DNA from: Dehalococcoidia bacterium
GTDB taxonomy: Bacteria; Chloroflexota; Dehalococcoidia; Bin125
Length of the DNA: 64,000 nucleotides
Reading direction: 5' to 3'
Assembly: GCA_022825855.1 (NCBI GenBank)
Contig: JAJDWB010000011.1
Coordinates: 1 to 64,000, forward strand
The translations under genes and the position numbers were made by a program. Shown here piece after piece: positions 1-8,837 of the stretch (positions are counted from its first letter, which is position 1; every line of letters starts with the position of its first letter). The notes below the pieces were generated by a model. It made no database searches, was not told where the DNA came from, and saw nothing but the letters and a program-made list of their open reading frames with translations.

Positions 1-1
1 T

Positions 2-124
2 GTGTGCGAGGGCCTTGGTGGCGCTGTGCTGGACGTAGGCGGGGCCGTTGGTGGCCTGATGTCGGAGGCGGTCGATGATGGCGTCCCTGGTGAAGGGGAG
101 CGGGGGGTTGGCGGTGCCGGACAT
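2..124 (-). CDS. Hypothetical protein, N-terminal 41 residues only
   Basis: A minus-strand reading frame begins with ATG at 124-122 and runs off the left edge of the window, so only the first 41 residues are visible. A good ribosome binding site (AGGAG, 8 bases before the ATG) supports this start. The visible peptide begins MSGTANPPLPFTRDAI and is rich in Asn, Pro and His. No family can be named from this fragment. The plus-strand frame over the same bases is low-complexity Gly/Val and is taken to be its shadow. Confidence 0.5.
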   Translation of the reverse strand, partial: MSGTANPPLPFTRDAIIDRLRHQATNGPAYVQHSATKALAH

Positions 125-230
125 TGGGTGAACTCCTGTTCTTGGTTGCTCAGGAGTTCGATTGTATGTGAACGGGTGTTCGGTGGGGATGGTGGTGTGT
201 TGTCGGGTTGACTTGGGGCGGTTGCCGGAG

Positions 231-295
231 GGCCCTCACCCCCCGCCTTCGCGGGGGCAGGCTCTAACCCTCTCCCTCGGGGAGAGGGGATCGGA
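231..295 (+). repeat. Palindromic dispersed repeat, family A copy 1
   Basis: This copy starts GGCCCTCACCC, contains a C-rich/G-rich hairpin, and ends with CTCCCTCGGGGAGAGGG, which is itself a hairpin. Related copies lie near 30626, 34684, 40810, 53244 and 54307. It fills most of the gene-free stretch 125-442; I see nothing else there except G-rich low-complexity sequence. Confidence 0.75.
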
Positions 296-442
296 GGGGA
301 GCGCGGGCGGTCAGGTTGAGCTGAGGGTGAAGGTCCGCGTTCGAGCGGAGATCGAGGTCTGGGCCCCGCGTCGGGGCGCGGGGCGGCGGGGGCGGAGAGC
401 GCGGGGCGACGGGGCGACGTAGCTTTCGGCCGAGGGGCGGGG

Positions 443-784
443 TCAGCACTGGTCCAGGAGCGAACTGACCTCCTGGATGAGCACGGGCAGGCTGAGCGTG
501 ACTGTGCTCCACACGCGTCGGTTGTCGAGGTCGCCGTAGCGGTGGACGAGCACGATGCGCATTCCGACGATCGATTCGTGGTCAGAGATTTGCTCGGCCA
601 GCGTTTCGTCGCTGGCGAAGAGTTGCGCCATCGCTTCGCAGAGGATGGTGAGCTGGCGCTCAACCGCCGAACGGACGAAGATGTCCGACTCGTAGTCGGC
701 CAGCGTCATGCCCTCGGTGAATCGCCTGATCAGCAGCGCGGCGTCGAGGATGTCACGCAGGTACTTGTTCGACCTAGGCGGCAT
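443..784 (-). CDS. hepT: HepT-like HEPN ribonuclease toxin (DUF86)
   Basis: This 113-residue all-helical protein fits the DUF86/HepT family, the RNase toxin of type VII toxin-antitoxin systems. The HEPN signature R-x4-H-x-Y is present as RIVLVHRY near residue 75; the usual Asn after the Arg is Ile here. In characterised systems the Tyr is AMPylated by the partner nucleotidyltransferase, which silences the toxin. The gene overlaps the 3' end of the upstream mntA-like gene by 11 bases, so the two are probably translationally coupled. The length is normal. Function is inferred from the family and the pairing. Confidence 0.88.
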   Translation of the reverse strand: MPPRSNKYLRDILDAALLIRRFTEGMTLADYESDIFVRSAVERQLTILCEAMAQLFASDETLAEQISDHESIVGMRIVLVHRYGDLDNRRVWSTVTLSLPVLIQEVSSLLDQC

Positions 785-1085
785 AGAGCAGGGTCCGGGT
801 CTGCTCGACGGCCTCGGCGAAGTAGGGGTTCCTGAACGGTTGCTCGATGACGAGATCGACCGGGCGGTCGAAGAGTGCTGCCAGGGCGGCTTGCAGTTCC
901 AGGTGCCTGCGGAACCACGGATCGGGGTCGGCGTCGGGGTGATAGGCGACGATGAAGTCGAGGTCGCTGCGGCTGGGGTCGAAGTCGGCGCTGGCGGCGG
1001 AGCCGAACAGGTCGAGGCGGTCCACCTGGTACCGGCGGCAGAGATCGGAGAGTTCGTCGAGGTGCTGGTCGATCAGCGCGATCAC
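774..1085 (-). CDS. mntA: MntA-like nucleotidyltransferase antitoxin
   Basis: A 103-residue minimal nucleotidyltransferase. The fold signature is visible as FGSAAS followed by RSDLDFIV: the GS motif with the paired catalytic Asp residues about eleven positions on. A later VDLVI may supply the third acidic residue. In known MntA/HepT pairs this protein AMPylates a Tyr of HepT and neutralises it. The start is GTG at 1085, with CAGGAGG eight bases upstream. It is the first gene of a two-gene minus-strand operon with hepT. Confidence 0.88.
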   Translation of the reverse strand: MIALIDQHLDELSDLCRRYQVDRLDLFGSAASADFDPSRSDLDFIVAYHPDADPDPWFRRHLELQAALAALFDRPVDLVIEQPFRNPYFAEAVEQTRTLLYAA

Positions 1086-1207
1086 CGGTTCGGCCTCCTG
1101 ATACCGAGTGTGACGGGTTCAGGGTAGGTGTTTCCGTTGGCTGCGGGGAGAGGGAATCCGAGAGGAGAGTGGCTATCCTGTGAGGTGCTATCGGGCGAGG
1201 AGTAGTC

Positions 1208-2125
1208 ATGACCACTGCCACTGCATCGACGATCACCCGGGAACAGGTCGAGTTCTATCACGAGAACGGCTACCTGTTGATGCCCAAGCTGCTGCCCGAC
1301 GACGTGCTGCAGGCGCTGCGCGACGAGACGGACCGGATCGTCGCCGAGGCGGCCGGGCTGACCGACCACAACGCGCAGTACGACCTCGAGGACTCGCACA
1401 CGCCCGAGGAGCCTCGGGTGCGGCGGCTGAAGTCGCCCTCGTCGCACTGGCCGTTTTTCCGAGAGCTGGCCCAGCATCCGGTGCTGATGGAGGTGGTGAC
1501 GGCGCTGATTGGCCCCAACGTCCGCTTGCAGAACGACAAGCTGAACATGAAGGCGGCCGAGTACGGCGCGCCGGTCGAGTGGCACCAGGACTGGCCCTTC
1601 TACCCGCACACGAACGACGACCTCGTGGCGGCCGGCATCCTGCTGGACGACTGCTTCGCGATCAATGGTCCGCTGCTGGTCGTGCCCGGATCGCACAAGC
1701 GGCAAATCTACGACCACCACCACCCGGAGGAGCGTTACTTCACCGGCGCGGTTGAGCCGGAGGAGTTCGACTGGGACATGGAGAAGGACCTGGTCGCACT
1801 GGAGGGCCCGGCTGGCTCCGTCTCGTTCCATCACGTGCGAACGATGCACGGCTCAGCCCTGAACCGCTCCGAGAATCAGCGACGCCTGCTGCTCTTCGGC
1901 TACGCCGCCGCCGACGCCTGGCCGATCATGGGTCTGGGGCCGCAAACGCTGGAGCAGTACTGGAGCTTCATGTGCGCCGGCGAACCGGTTGAGCAACCAC
2001 GCCAGACCGAAGTGCCCGCCTACCTGCCCCTGCCGGCCTCGCCCAAGCAGGGCTCGATCTACGAGAACCAGAAGACGGTCAAGAACCGCTTCTTCGACAC
2101 CTACGAGGATCGCCGCAAGGGCTAG
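1208..2125 (+). CDS. Phytanoyl-CoA dioxygenase (PhyH) family protein
   Basis: A 305-residue member of the Fe(II)/2-oxoglutarate-dependent PhyH family. The metal-binding facial triad is visible as H126-x-D128 (WHQDWPF) and distal H214 (RTMHGS). An Arg pair at 225-226 is suitable for binding 2-oxoglutarate. Family members hydroxylate acyl-CoAs or diverse small molecules; the substrate cannot be read from sequence. It has no signal peptide, so it is cytoplasmic. GAGGAG lies five bases before the ATG. The gene stands alone, upstream of an ABC transporter on the same strand. Confidence 0.9.
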   Translation: MTTATASTITREQVEFYHENGYLLMPKLLPDDVLQALRDETDRIVAEAAGLTDHNAQYDLEDSHTPEEPRVRRLKSPSSHWPFFRELAQHPVLMEVVTALIGPNVRLQNDKLNMKAAEYGAPVEWHQDWPFYPHTNDDLVAAGILLDDCFAINGPLLVVPGSHKRQIYDHHHPEERYFTGAVEPEEFDWDMEKDLVALEGPAGSVSFHHVRTMHGSALNRSENQRRLLLFGYAAADAWPIMGLGPQTLEQYWSFMCAGEPVEQPRQTEVPAYLPLPASPKQGSIYENQKTVKNRFFDTYEDRRKG

Positions 2126-2251
2126 GCGCCACTGCCGATATCGGTTGGCCTGGCTTGAATAGTCCATCGAGCCGAACTGTGTCTTGACTGAGTCGGCGAT
2201 CTGTGCTTTCAGAAATTGCTAGCCTCCGTTCACTTGGGACGGAGGAACCTG

Positions 2252-4030
2252 ATGACCCGATCGAACTACTGGACACGACTGCGCAACCGGCGGCTGTCGC
2301 GGCGCGCGGTGCTGCGCTCGGCCGCAACGGCAGGAGTCGGCGCCACCGGACTTGCCCTCGTCGGCTGCGGCGATGACGACGACGACCAGCAGGTCGTCGC
2401 GCAGGCGCAGCCGCAGCAGGAGCAGGCCGTCCAGCAGGAGGCGCAGGAACAGCAGCAGGACCAGGCTGCCGTCGCTCAGGCGCAGCAGCAGGACAGCCCA
2501 CCGCCGATCGGCGGCGAACTGCGTATCTCGGACACGTCCGACCTGGCCTCGTTCGACGGTTTCCTGACCTTCGGCTACAAGGCGTTCCTGCACGGCCACA
2601 ACTGCTATCCGATGCTGACTCAGTTCTCGAACAACCCGGGCCAGTCGTCGATCGACTTCCAGGCAGAGCTCTGGCTGGCAGATTCCTATGAGCAACCCGA
2701 CGACGCGACCTGGCTGTTCACGATCAAGGAGAACGCCGTCTGGGAGGATCGGGCGCCGGTCAACGGTCGAGCGGTCACGGCGGAGGATGTCGCATTTTCG
2801 TTCGAGGAGGAGCGCTACGGCGGCTATCCGAACCGGGGCGCGATCCAGCCGAGCCTGGTCGGGGTCGAGGCAACCGACGATCGCACGGTGCGCTTCGACC
2901 TGAACGGACCGCTGGCGCCGTTCCTGCTCTACCTGGGACACCACGCCGGACCGTATGTGATGCCGCCCGAGCTGCTGGTCGACGAGATGTCGCGGCAGAC
3001 GATGATCAGCGCGGGGCCGTTCCTGATCGACGAGTACGATCCCGGATCGCGGGTGACCTACAAGCGCAATCCGAACTACTTCGATGCGCCCAAGCCGTAC
3101 GCCGACTCGCTGGTGATCAACTTCATCAGCGACAACTCGGCGATCGCGGCGGCGTTCCTCAGCGGCGAGCTGAACACGACCTGGTTCGGGGTCGCGCCGC
3201 CGATTGTGGAGGAGCTGGAGAACGGGATTCCAGGCGCGACCTGGGACTACGAGCCGAACCTGGTTATCGGCGGCGTGTTCCCCGATCTGGCCCTGGAGCC
3301 GTTCACGGACCCGCGCGTGCGGCAGGCGTTGTCGTCGGCAATCGATCGGGATTCGATCCTGGCCGCCGGCGGCGCGCTGGAGACGGGCAAGTGGTCGACG
3401 GCGCTGCCGCCGATGGCCGGTTGGTGGGTCGATCCAAAGGAAGACGACGCGCTGGGCGAGTACTACCGCTACAACCCCGAGCGGGCGATGCAACTGCTCG
3501 ACGCCGCCGGAGTCGACGGTCTCAGCGGCGTGCCCTTCCACACGACGACCGCCTACGGCCCGATCTTCGCCGAGCAGTCACAGGTCGTACAGGCCAACCT
3601 GCTTGACGTGGGCGTCGAAGTCCACCTGGTCGTCAACGAGCCGACCGTGCACTACTCGACGATCTTCAACGGGAGCACGACCGGCGTGATCGGCCACACG
3701 CTGTCGGTGGCGTCGATCGAGCCGGACGAGGCGTTGCGCAACGTCTTCATCCCCGACAGTCCGCGCTCGCCGATTCCCAACGGCGAGTTGATGGCCGAAG
3801 ACGCGCGGTTGGCCGAACTGCTGAACATGCAGCGGGTCGAGCGCGACGTCGAGGCGCGCAGGCAGCAGATCTACGACCTGCAGCTGCACATCGCCGAGCA
3901 GATGTACTCGGTGCCCTGGGTCAACGCCCCGGTCTCGCAGATTGCCCGGCCGGAACTCTCGGGCGTGCAGTTCATTCAGACCTTCGCGCCTGCGCCGTCG
4001 CTGGAGGACATGTGGTTCAACAACCTGTAA
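2252..4030 (+). CDS. ABC transporter solute-binding protein, family 5 (peptide/nickel type), TAT lipoprotein
   Basis: A 592-residue extracellular solute-binding protein of the DppA/OppA class. The N-terminus carries a twin-arginine motif (SRRAVLRS, R17-R18), a hydrophobic stretch and a lipobox ending at C39 (LVGC), so it is probably exported folded and lipid-anchored. A run of Asp and then a Gln/Ala-rich linker (about residues 47-85) tethers the binding domain. The domain contains a typical SBP_bac_5 block, DPRVRQALSSAIDRD. The start at 2252 has GGAGG nearby; an upstream in-frame codon at 2216 lacks such support. It is the first gene of an importer operon with two permeases. The ligand is unknown. 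Confidence 0.92.
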   Translation: MTRSNYWTRLRNRRLSRRAVLRSAATAGVGATGLALVGCGDDDDDQQVVAQAQPQQEQAVQQEAQEQQQDQAAVAQAQQQDSPPPIGGELRISDTSDLASFDGFLTFGYKAFLHGHNCYPMLTQFSNNPGQSSIDFQAELWLADSYEQPDDATWLFTIKENAVWEDRAPVNGRAVTAEDVAFSFEEERYGGYPNRGAIQPSLVGVEATDDRTVRFDLNGPLAPFLLYLGHHAGPYVMPPELLVDEMSRQTMISAGPFLIDEYDPGSRVTYKRNPNYFDAPKPYADSLVINFISDNSAIAAAFLSGELNTTWFGVAPPIVEELENGIPGATWDYEPNLVIGGVFPDLALEPFTDPRVRQALSSAIDRDSILAAGGALETGKWSTALPPMAGWWVDPKEDDALGEYYRYNPERAMQLLDAAGVDGLSGVPFHTTTAYGPIFAEQSQVVQANLLDVGVEVHLVVNEPTVHYSTIFNGSTTGVIGHTLSVASIEPDEALRNVFIPDSPRSPIPNGELMAEDARLAELLNMQRVERDVEARRQQIYDLQLHIAEQMYSVPWVNAPVSQIARPELSGVQFIQTFAPAPSLEDMWFNNL

Positions 4031-4089
4031 GGGCGATCGACTGAGCGGCGAACGCTGAACTCTGAGGCGGCGGACGGAGAGGCGGGCAG

Positions 4090-5040
4090 ATGCGCGGCTA
4101 TCTCGTCCGCCGTCTGCTGCTCGCGGTGCTGACGCTGTTCGGGATCAGCCTGATCGTCGCCGGCGTGATGCGCACCCTGCCCGGCGACGTGGTCGATGTC
4201 CTGGCGGCGGAGGCGTTCTACAACGAGACGGAGAAGGAGCGGCTGCGCGAGGAGCTGGGTCTGGAGGACCCGTTCTTCGTCTACTTCGGCAAGTGGCTGG
4301 GCGACGCCGTGCAGGGCGACTTCGGCCGGGCGCTGCGAACCCAGCGCAGCGTGGGCGGCGACCTGGTCAACCGGATCGACGTGACGATCGAGCTGGCCTT
4401 TCTCGGGATCGTGATCGCGACGTTGATCTCGGTGCCGCTGGGCATCGTCGCGGCGATGCAGCGCAGCCGCTGGCCCGACTACGCCGCGCGCAGCATCGCC
4501 GTGTTTGCGCTGGCGATCCCCGGGTTCTGGCTGGCGACGCTGGCGATTGTGTTCGGCGCGAAGTGGTTCACCTGGTCGCCGCCTCTGGGCTATCAACCGA
4601 TCTGGGAGGCGCCGCTGACCAATCTGCAGCAGATGTGGCTGCCGGCGCTGCTGTTCGGGCTGATCCTGGCCGGGGTGCAGACGCGCATCCTGCGCACCGC
4701 GCTGCTCGATGTGCTGCGCCAGGACTACATGCTGACGGCGCGGGCCAAGGGCCTGTCGCGCCTGCTGCTGCTGCGGCGTCACGCGTTGCGCAACTCGCTG
4801 ATTCCCTTCATCACGGTGATCGGCGTGCAGTTTCCGGTTGTGTTGGGCGGCTCGGTCGTGTTCGAGCTGATCTTCAGCCTGCCCGGGGTCGGCATCTACC
4901 TGCTCGACGGGATCGCCAATCGCGACTACGTCGTCGTGCAGGCCGTCAATGTCTGGATTGCGGCCGCCGTGATCCTGACCAATCTGATCGTGGACGTGTC
5001 CTATGGCTTCCTCGACCCACGCATCCGCGTCGCCAGTTGA
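4090..5040 (+). CDS. ABC transporter permease, DppB/OppB type
   Basis: A 316-residue inner-membrane permease with about six transmembrane segments. It begins with the characteristic N-terminal helix (YLVRRLLLAVLTLFG). The cytoplasmic EAA loop that contacts the ATPase is visible as TARAKGLSR followed by RHALRNSLIPFI. It follows the solute-binding protein by 59 bases and overlaps the next permease gene, so it is the first transmembrane half of an oligopeptide-type importer. No ATPase genes are present here; they must be elsewhere, or the permeases share ATPases. Confidence 0.93.
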   Translation: MRGYLVRRLLLAVLTLFGISLIVAGVMRTLPGDVVDVLAAEAFYNETEKERLREELGLEDPFFVYFGKWLGDAVQGDFGRALRTQRSVGGDLVNRIDVTIELAFLGIVIATLISVPLGIVAAMQRSRWPDYAARSIAVFALAIPGFWLATLAIVFGAKWFTWSPPLGYQPIWEAPLTNLQQMWLPALLFGLILAGVQTRILRTALLDVLRQDYMLTARAKGLSRLLLLRRHALRNSLIPFITVIGVQFPVVLGGSVVFELIFSLPGVGIYLLDGIANRDYVVVQAVNVWIAAAVILTNLIVDVSYGFLDPRIRVAS

Positions 5041-5908
5041 ACCGGCACGATTCGATGTCGGTCGCGGCGGCCGCGCCGCGATTCGCGTCGTCAGGCGCTA
5101 TCCGTTCCCCTGCCTGATCGCGCTGGTGCTGTTGCTGATCGGCGCAGGCACGGGTCTGGCCGACGTGATTGCGCCCTACAACCCCAACGCGGTCAATCCG
5201 ATCGATCGTCTGCAAGGTCCCAACTCGACCTACTGGATGGGCACGGACGCGCTGGGCCGCGACGTGTTCACTCGCGTGCTCTACGGCGGCCGCGCCTCGC
5301 TGGGCGTGAGCGTGGCCTCTGTCGCGCTGGGCGTGATGGTTGCGACCTCGATCGGTCTGGTCAGCGGAGCGCTGGGCGGCTGGTTCGACGTGCTGGTCCA
5401 GCGAGTGGTGGACATGCTGATGGCGTTTCCCGGACTGATCATCGTGATCTCGCTGACCGCCTTCTTCGGAACCAGCGTCTCGCTGCTGGTCGTGGTGATC
5501 GCGATCGCGCTGCTGGGCGGCGGCATCCGGATCTCGCGGGCGGCGGCGATCCAGGTCGGGTCGCAGCCGTACATCGAGGCGGCGCGCACGATCGGCGCCA
5601 CCACGCCGCGGATCATCGTGCGTCACATCCTGCCCAATGCGCTGCCGCCGATCATGGTGATCGCGACGGCCTATCTGGGCGTCGCGATCCTGATCGAGGC
5701 GTCGGTCTCGTTCCTCGGCTACGGCATCCAGCCGCCGGCGGCCTCTTGGGGCTTCATGCTGGGGGCCGAGGCCCGCATCCACATGATTGAGCAGCCCTGG
5801 CTCTCGGTCTGGCCCGGCCTCGCGATCTTCCTGACCGTGTTCTCGTTCAACATCATCGGCGACGCGCTGCGTGATGCGTTCGACCCCCGTCTGCGCGGGA
5901 CCGGCTAG
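5003..5908 (+). CDS. ABC transporter permease, DppC/OppC type
   Basis: A 301-residue second permease of the same importer. The family markers ALGRDVFTRVLYGGRASL and an EAA loop (EAARTIGATTPRII) are present, with about six membrane helices. The start at 5003 overlaps the previous gene by 38 bases; no better in-frame start with a ribosome site is visible before the conserved region, so overlap with translational coupling is likely. The operon ends here without the DppD/DppF ATPases. Confidence 0.92.
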   Translation: MASSTHASASPVEPARFDVGRGGRAAIRVVRRYPFPCLIALVLLLIGAGTGLADVIAPYNPNAVNPIDRLQGPNSTYWMGTDALGRDVFTRVLYGGRASLGVSVASVALGVMVATSIGLVSGALGGWFDVLVQRVVDMLMAFPGLIIVISLTAFFGTSVSLLVVVIAIALLGGGIRISRAAAIQVGSQPYIEAARTIGATTPRIIVRHILPNALPPIMVIATAYLGVAILIEASVSFLGYGIQPPAASWGFMLGAEARIHMIEQPWLSVWPGLAIFLTVFSFNIIGDALRDAFDPRLRGTG

Positions 5909-5983
5909 CCGATGCCGCGGCTGATCGACGTTCGTCCGAATCCGTAGACTTCGCTTCACCAAGAGGCTGGAGAGGAGTCGCTC

Positions 5984-7093
5984 ATGCCCACCGGACGCGT
6001 CGTGGTTGTCAAGGAATACCGGCAGCCGTTTGTGATTGAGGAGTACCCGGTTCCCGAGCCCGAGCCGGGCGGGATCGTCCTGCGGATCACGCAGGCGGGC
6101 GTCTGCGGCTCGGACCTGCACACCTGGCGCGGCGACATGGTCGAGACGCCGCTGCCCGGCAACGGCCGGGTGATGGGACACGAGGGCACCGGCGTCGTGC
6201 ATGCGCTGGGCGAGGGCGTCTCGACCGACTCGCTGGGCCGCGAGATCGCGGAGGGCGACCGGCTGATGTACTCGGCGATCACGCCCTGCGGGCGCTGCTA
6301 TCAGTGTTCGCGCGGCGAGCCCAATTGGTGCTCCGATCGCGCCGCCTGGTCGCGCGAGGCAGGCGTCGCGCCCTACTTCACCGGGACCTACGCCGACTAC
6401 TACTACCTGCGGCCCAATCATCCCGTGTTCAAGGTGCCGGACGAGCTGCCGGACGAGGTCCTGGGCTTCGTCAACTGCGCCATGGGCACGACGACCGAGG
6501 GTCTGATGCGGGCCGGCTGCAAGGAGAACGACTTCGTCGTGATCCAGGGCGCCGGCGGGCTGGGACTCAATGCCACGGCGATGGCCAAGGACATGGGCGC
6601 GCACAAGGTGATCGTGCTCGACCGCCTGCCGCAGCGCCTGGCACTGGCCGAGGAGTTCGGGGCCGACCACACGATCAACATCGAGGAGTTCAACACGCCC
6701 GACACCCGCCGCCGCGCGGTCTGGGAACTGACCGAGGGCCGCGGGGCGAACATCGTGATGGAGCTGGTCGGCCGCGCCGAGCTACTGGCCGAGGGTCTGA
6801 CCTACCTGGCCAACGGCGGCACCTTCGTCGAGATCGGCGACATCGTCCGCGGCCGCACAGTCGAGATCGATCCGAGCACGATCCTGAGCGGCAAGAAGAT
6901 CATGGGCTCGGTCATGTACCGGCCGCATCTGCTGCCGCTGATGATGGACATGCTGCTCAAGAATCAGCGCGACATCCCCTACGACAAGATCGTCTCGCAC
7001 ACCTACCCGCTGGCCGAGGTCAACCGGGCCTTCGAAGACAGCGAGTGGCACGAACGCGAGACCAACGTCTCGCGCTCAATGCTGGTGCCGTAG
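5984..7093 (+). CDS. Zinc-dependent alcohol dehydrogenase (MDR family)
   Basis: A 369-residue medium-chain dehydrogenase/reductase. Catalytic zinc ligands are visible at C41 and H66-E67 (MGHEGTG). The structural zinc site has four Cys at 102, 105, 108 and 116. The Rossmann fingerprint GAGGLG is at about 189-194, followed by an Asp at the end of the second strand (VLDR), which favours NAD over NADP. It probably oxidises an alcohol or polyol; the substrate is unknown. GGAGAGGAG precedes the ATG. It lies 75 bases after the transporter operon, so co-transcription is possible. Confidence 0.9.
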   Translation: MPTGRVVVVKEYRQPFVIEEYPVPEPEPGGIVLRITQAGVCGSDLHTWRGDMVETPLPGNGRVMGHEGTGVVHALGEGVSTDSLGREIAEGDRLMYSAITPCGRCYQCSRGEPNWCSDRAAWSREAGVAPYFTGTYADYYYLRPNHPVFKVPDELPDEVLGFVNCAMGTTTEGLMRAGCKENDFVVIQGAGGLGLNATAMAKDMGAHKVIVLDRLPQRLALAEEFGADHTINIEEFNTPDTRRRAVWELTEGRGANIVMELVGRAELLAEGLTYLANGGTFVEIGDIVRGRTVEIDPSTILSGKKIMGSVMYRPHLLPLMMDMLLKNQRDIPYDKIVSHTYPLAEVNRAFEDSEWHERETNVSRSMLVP

Positions 7094-7098
7094 GACAG

Positions 7099-7746
7099 TC
7101 AGTCGATCCAGTCGGGGGTGGCGCCCCACCTGTCTTCGGAGACGATCTCCCGCAGGGGCTTGCGATTGAGCGGGCCGAAGCGGCCGCGCGGATAACCGAG
7201 CGGGACGCAGTAGACGATCTGCGCCTCGTCGGGCATCCCAAGCAACGACTTGACGCGATCGTCGACGACCGGATGCAGCGTCGTAATCGTGCCGCCGATG
7301 CCCAGGCCTCGGGCGGCGAGCAGCAGGTTCTGGACCGATGGGATCACCGACTGCGCCGCGCCCGCGCCGGGCGCGGTGGCGCAGAGCAGGATCATCACCG
7401 GTGCGTCGCCGATCTCGTCGGCCAGCCGCATGGCCGAGCGGCGGACGGGATTCTCGAAGGCGGGATGGTCGGGGCCCTCGATGCCTTCGTCGGCCCGCTT
7501 GGCCCACCAGGCTTCGTGGTAGAGCGTGCCCAGCTCGCTCTTGAGCTGCGGGTCGCGCACGACGACGAAATGCCAGGGCTGGGCGTTGCCGCCGTTGGGC
7601 GCCTGCCGCGCGGCGTCGAGGATGATCTCCAGGTCCTCGTCCGAGATCGGATCGGGGCGCATCCGGCGGATCGCGCGCATCGAGTAGAGGGCTTCGTAGA
7701 GCGGCAGTCCCAGGCGTCCATAGCGGGGCATGATCTGTTCCTTCAT
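7099..7746 (-). CDS. Nitroreductase family protein
   Basis: A 215-residue FMN-dependent nitroreductase-fold protein. The N-terminal block (YSMRAIRRMRPDPIS) and the FMN-binding segment APNGGNAQPWHFVVV are typical. Members reduce nitro groups, quinones or other electrophiles with NAD(P)H; some act as dehalogenases. Convergent with the alcohol dehydrogenase gene (5 bases between stops). A second, shorter member of the superfamily lies at 32074. The substrate is unknown. Confidence 0.88.
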   Translation of the reverse strand: MKEQIMPRYGRLGLPLYEALYSMRAIRRMRPDPISDEDLEIILDAARQAPNGGNAQPWHFVVVRDPQLKSELGTLYHEAWWAKRADEGIEGPDHPAFENPVRRSAMRLADEIGDAPVMILLCATAPGAGAAQSVIPSVQNLLLAARGLGIGGTITTLHPVVDDRVKSLLGMPDEAQIVYCVPLGYPRGRFGPLNRKPLREIVSEDRWGATPDWID

Positions 7747-7829
7747 CGTTCAGGCGAGCGGTTGCGTTCGACGCTATCGTAAGCGTCCAGCGAGTCTGAC
7801 CGACCGCAGCCAGGCGCAGAGGAGCATTC

Positions 7830-8228
7830 ATGGGACTTGAGCACATCCACCCCGACGGACTCGTCAACCTGCGTTCGTTCACGCAGGTCGTCGCGGCGAG
7901 CGGGAGCAAGACGATCTACATCTCGGGACAGGTGGCCTGGGATGTCGACGGCGGCATCGTCGGCGAGGGCGACTTCGCCGCCCAGGCGACGAAGGCCTAC
8001 GAGAACCTGGCCGTGGCGATCGAAGCGGCAGGCGCAACTCCCGCCGACGTGGCCAAGACCAACGTCTACATCGTCAACTACGACCCGTCGATGGGCCGGG
8101 CGCTGAACGACGCTCGCAAGGCGATCTTCGAGGGCTCCACCGCGCCGGCCAGCACGTTGATCGGCGTCCAAGCGCTGGCGGCGCCGGAGTTCATGATCGA
8201 GGTCGAGGCGATCGTCGTGCTGGACTAG
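7830..8228 (+). CDS. RidA/YjgF/UK114 family protein without the catalytic Arg
   Basis: A 132-residue Rid-fold protein, normally a trimer with active sites at subunit interfaces. The family block TNVYIVNY and the C-terminal IEVEAIVV are clear, with E124 at the conserved Glu. The Arg that binds the carboxylate in enamine/imine deaminases (PARS in enteric RidA) is replaced: the sequence reads PAST, with S108 at that place. It therefore probably belongs to a Rid subgroup without the classical 2-aminoacrylate deaminase activity. AGAGGAG precedes the ATG. Confidence 0.9.
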   Translation: MGLEHIHPDGLVNLRSFTQVVAASGSKTIYISGQVAWDVDGGIVGEGDFAAQATKAYENLAVAIEAAGATPADVAKTNVYIVNYDPSMGRALNDARKAIFEGSTAPASTLIGVQALAAPEFMIEVEAIVVLD

Positions 8229-8245
8229 CGCGTCGAGGCGAGAAG

Positions 8246-8296
8246 GGACCCCCCTCTGCCTTCGGCATCTCCCCCCGCAGAGCGGGGGGAGAGGGA
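8246..8296. repeat. Palindromic dispersed repeat, family B
   Basis: Contains a perfect 11-bp stem with a 3-base loop (8268-8292, TCTCCCCCCGC and its complement). The reverse complement matches the element inside the S9 peptidase gene at 29701-29774, including the shared GGAGATGCCGAAG and GGCAGAGGGGGG blocks. It lies between the Rid gene and the SnoaL-like gene and may act as an RNA hairpin; it has no T-run. Confidence 0.7.
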
Positions 8297-8330
8297 AGAC
8301 ACGAACGATCACGTCAGTGCCAACTTCGAC

Positions 8331-8365
8331 GAGATTGCCGCGGCGGAGCGCGGCAATGACGGAAT
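8331..8365. repeat. Palindromic dispersed repeat, family C copy 1
   Basis: GAGATTGCCGCG and GCGCGGCAATGAC form a hairpin stem. The same unit is found near 27234-27265 and, with a paired base change, at 38989-39021. It sits 20 bases upstream of the SnoaL-like gene start. Confidence 0.65.
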
Positions 8366-8384
8366 CACAGGAGAGGAACACACC

Positions 8385-8801
8385 ATGGGCAAGATTTCGC
8401 TTGAGGATCGGTTTGCGATCATCGACCTCTGCTCGGTTTACAACTACACCGTCGACCAGGCGGACGGCGAGGGTTGGGCGGCGACGTTCACCGAGGACGG
8501 CGTCTTTGCCGGACCGGCCGGACAAGCCGAGGGGCGCGAGTCGCTGGTCGCCTTCTGCGGTCAACTGGCGGAGGCGTTCCCGGGCGGCATGCACTTCACC
8601 GACAACCATCTCTTCGAGATCGACGGCGACACCTGCCACCACAAGTGTTTCCTCGACTTCAAGGTGCCGTCCCCGGATGGCTCGGTCGCGTCGATCCTGC
8701 TGGGCTACGAAGACGTCATCGTCAAGGTCGAGGGCGAGTGGCTGTTCCAGCGCCGCGACGTGGTCTCGGTGACCGGCTACGGCCAGTCGCTGCCGGAGTG
8801 A
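8385..8801 (+). CDS. SnoaL-like / NTF2-fold protein
   Basis: A 138-residue protein with the pattern of the SnoaL_4/NTF2-like family: an N-terminal helix with LEDRFAIIDLCSVYNYTVDQ, then WAATFTEDGVF, and a C-terminal sheet ending in GEWLFQRRDVV. This cone-shaped fold is used by polyketide cyclases, ring-hydroxylating dioxygenase small subunits and steroid isomerases. No catalytic residue set can be assigned here. AGGAG occurs 11 bases before the ATG. Single gene, flanked upstream by repeats and downstream by a convergent gene. Confidence 0.82.
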   Translation: MGKISLEDRFAIIDLCSVYNYTVDQADGEGWAATFTEDGVFAGPAGQAEGRESLVAFCGQLAEAFPGGMHFTDNHLFEIDGDTCHHKCFLDFKVPSPDGSVASILLGYEDVIVKVEGEWLFQRRDVVSVTGYGQSLPE

Positions 8802-8837
8802 CGCTGCCAGGCCGACATCCGCAGGTAGTCAGCCGCG

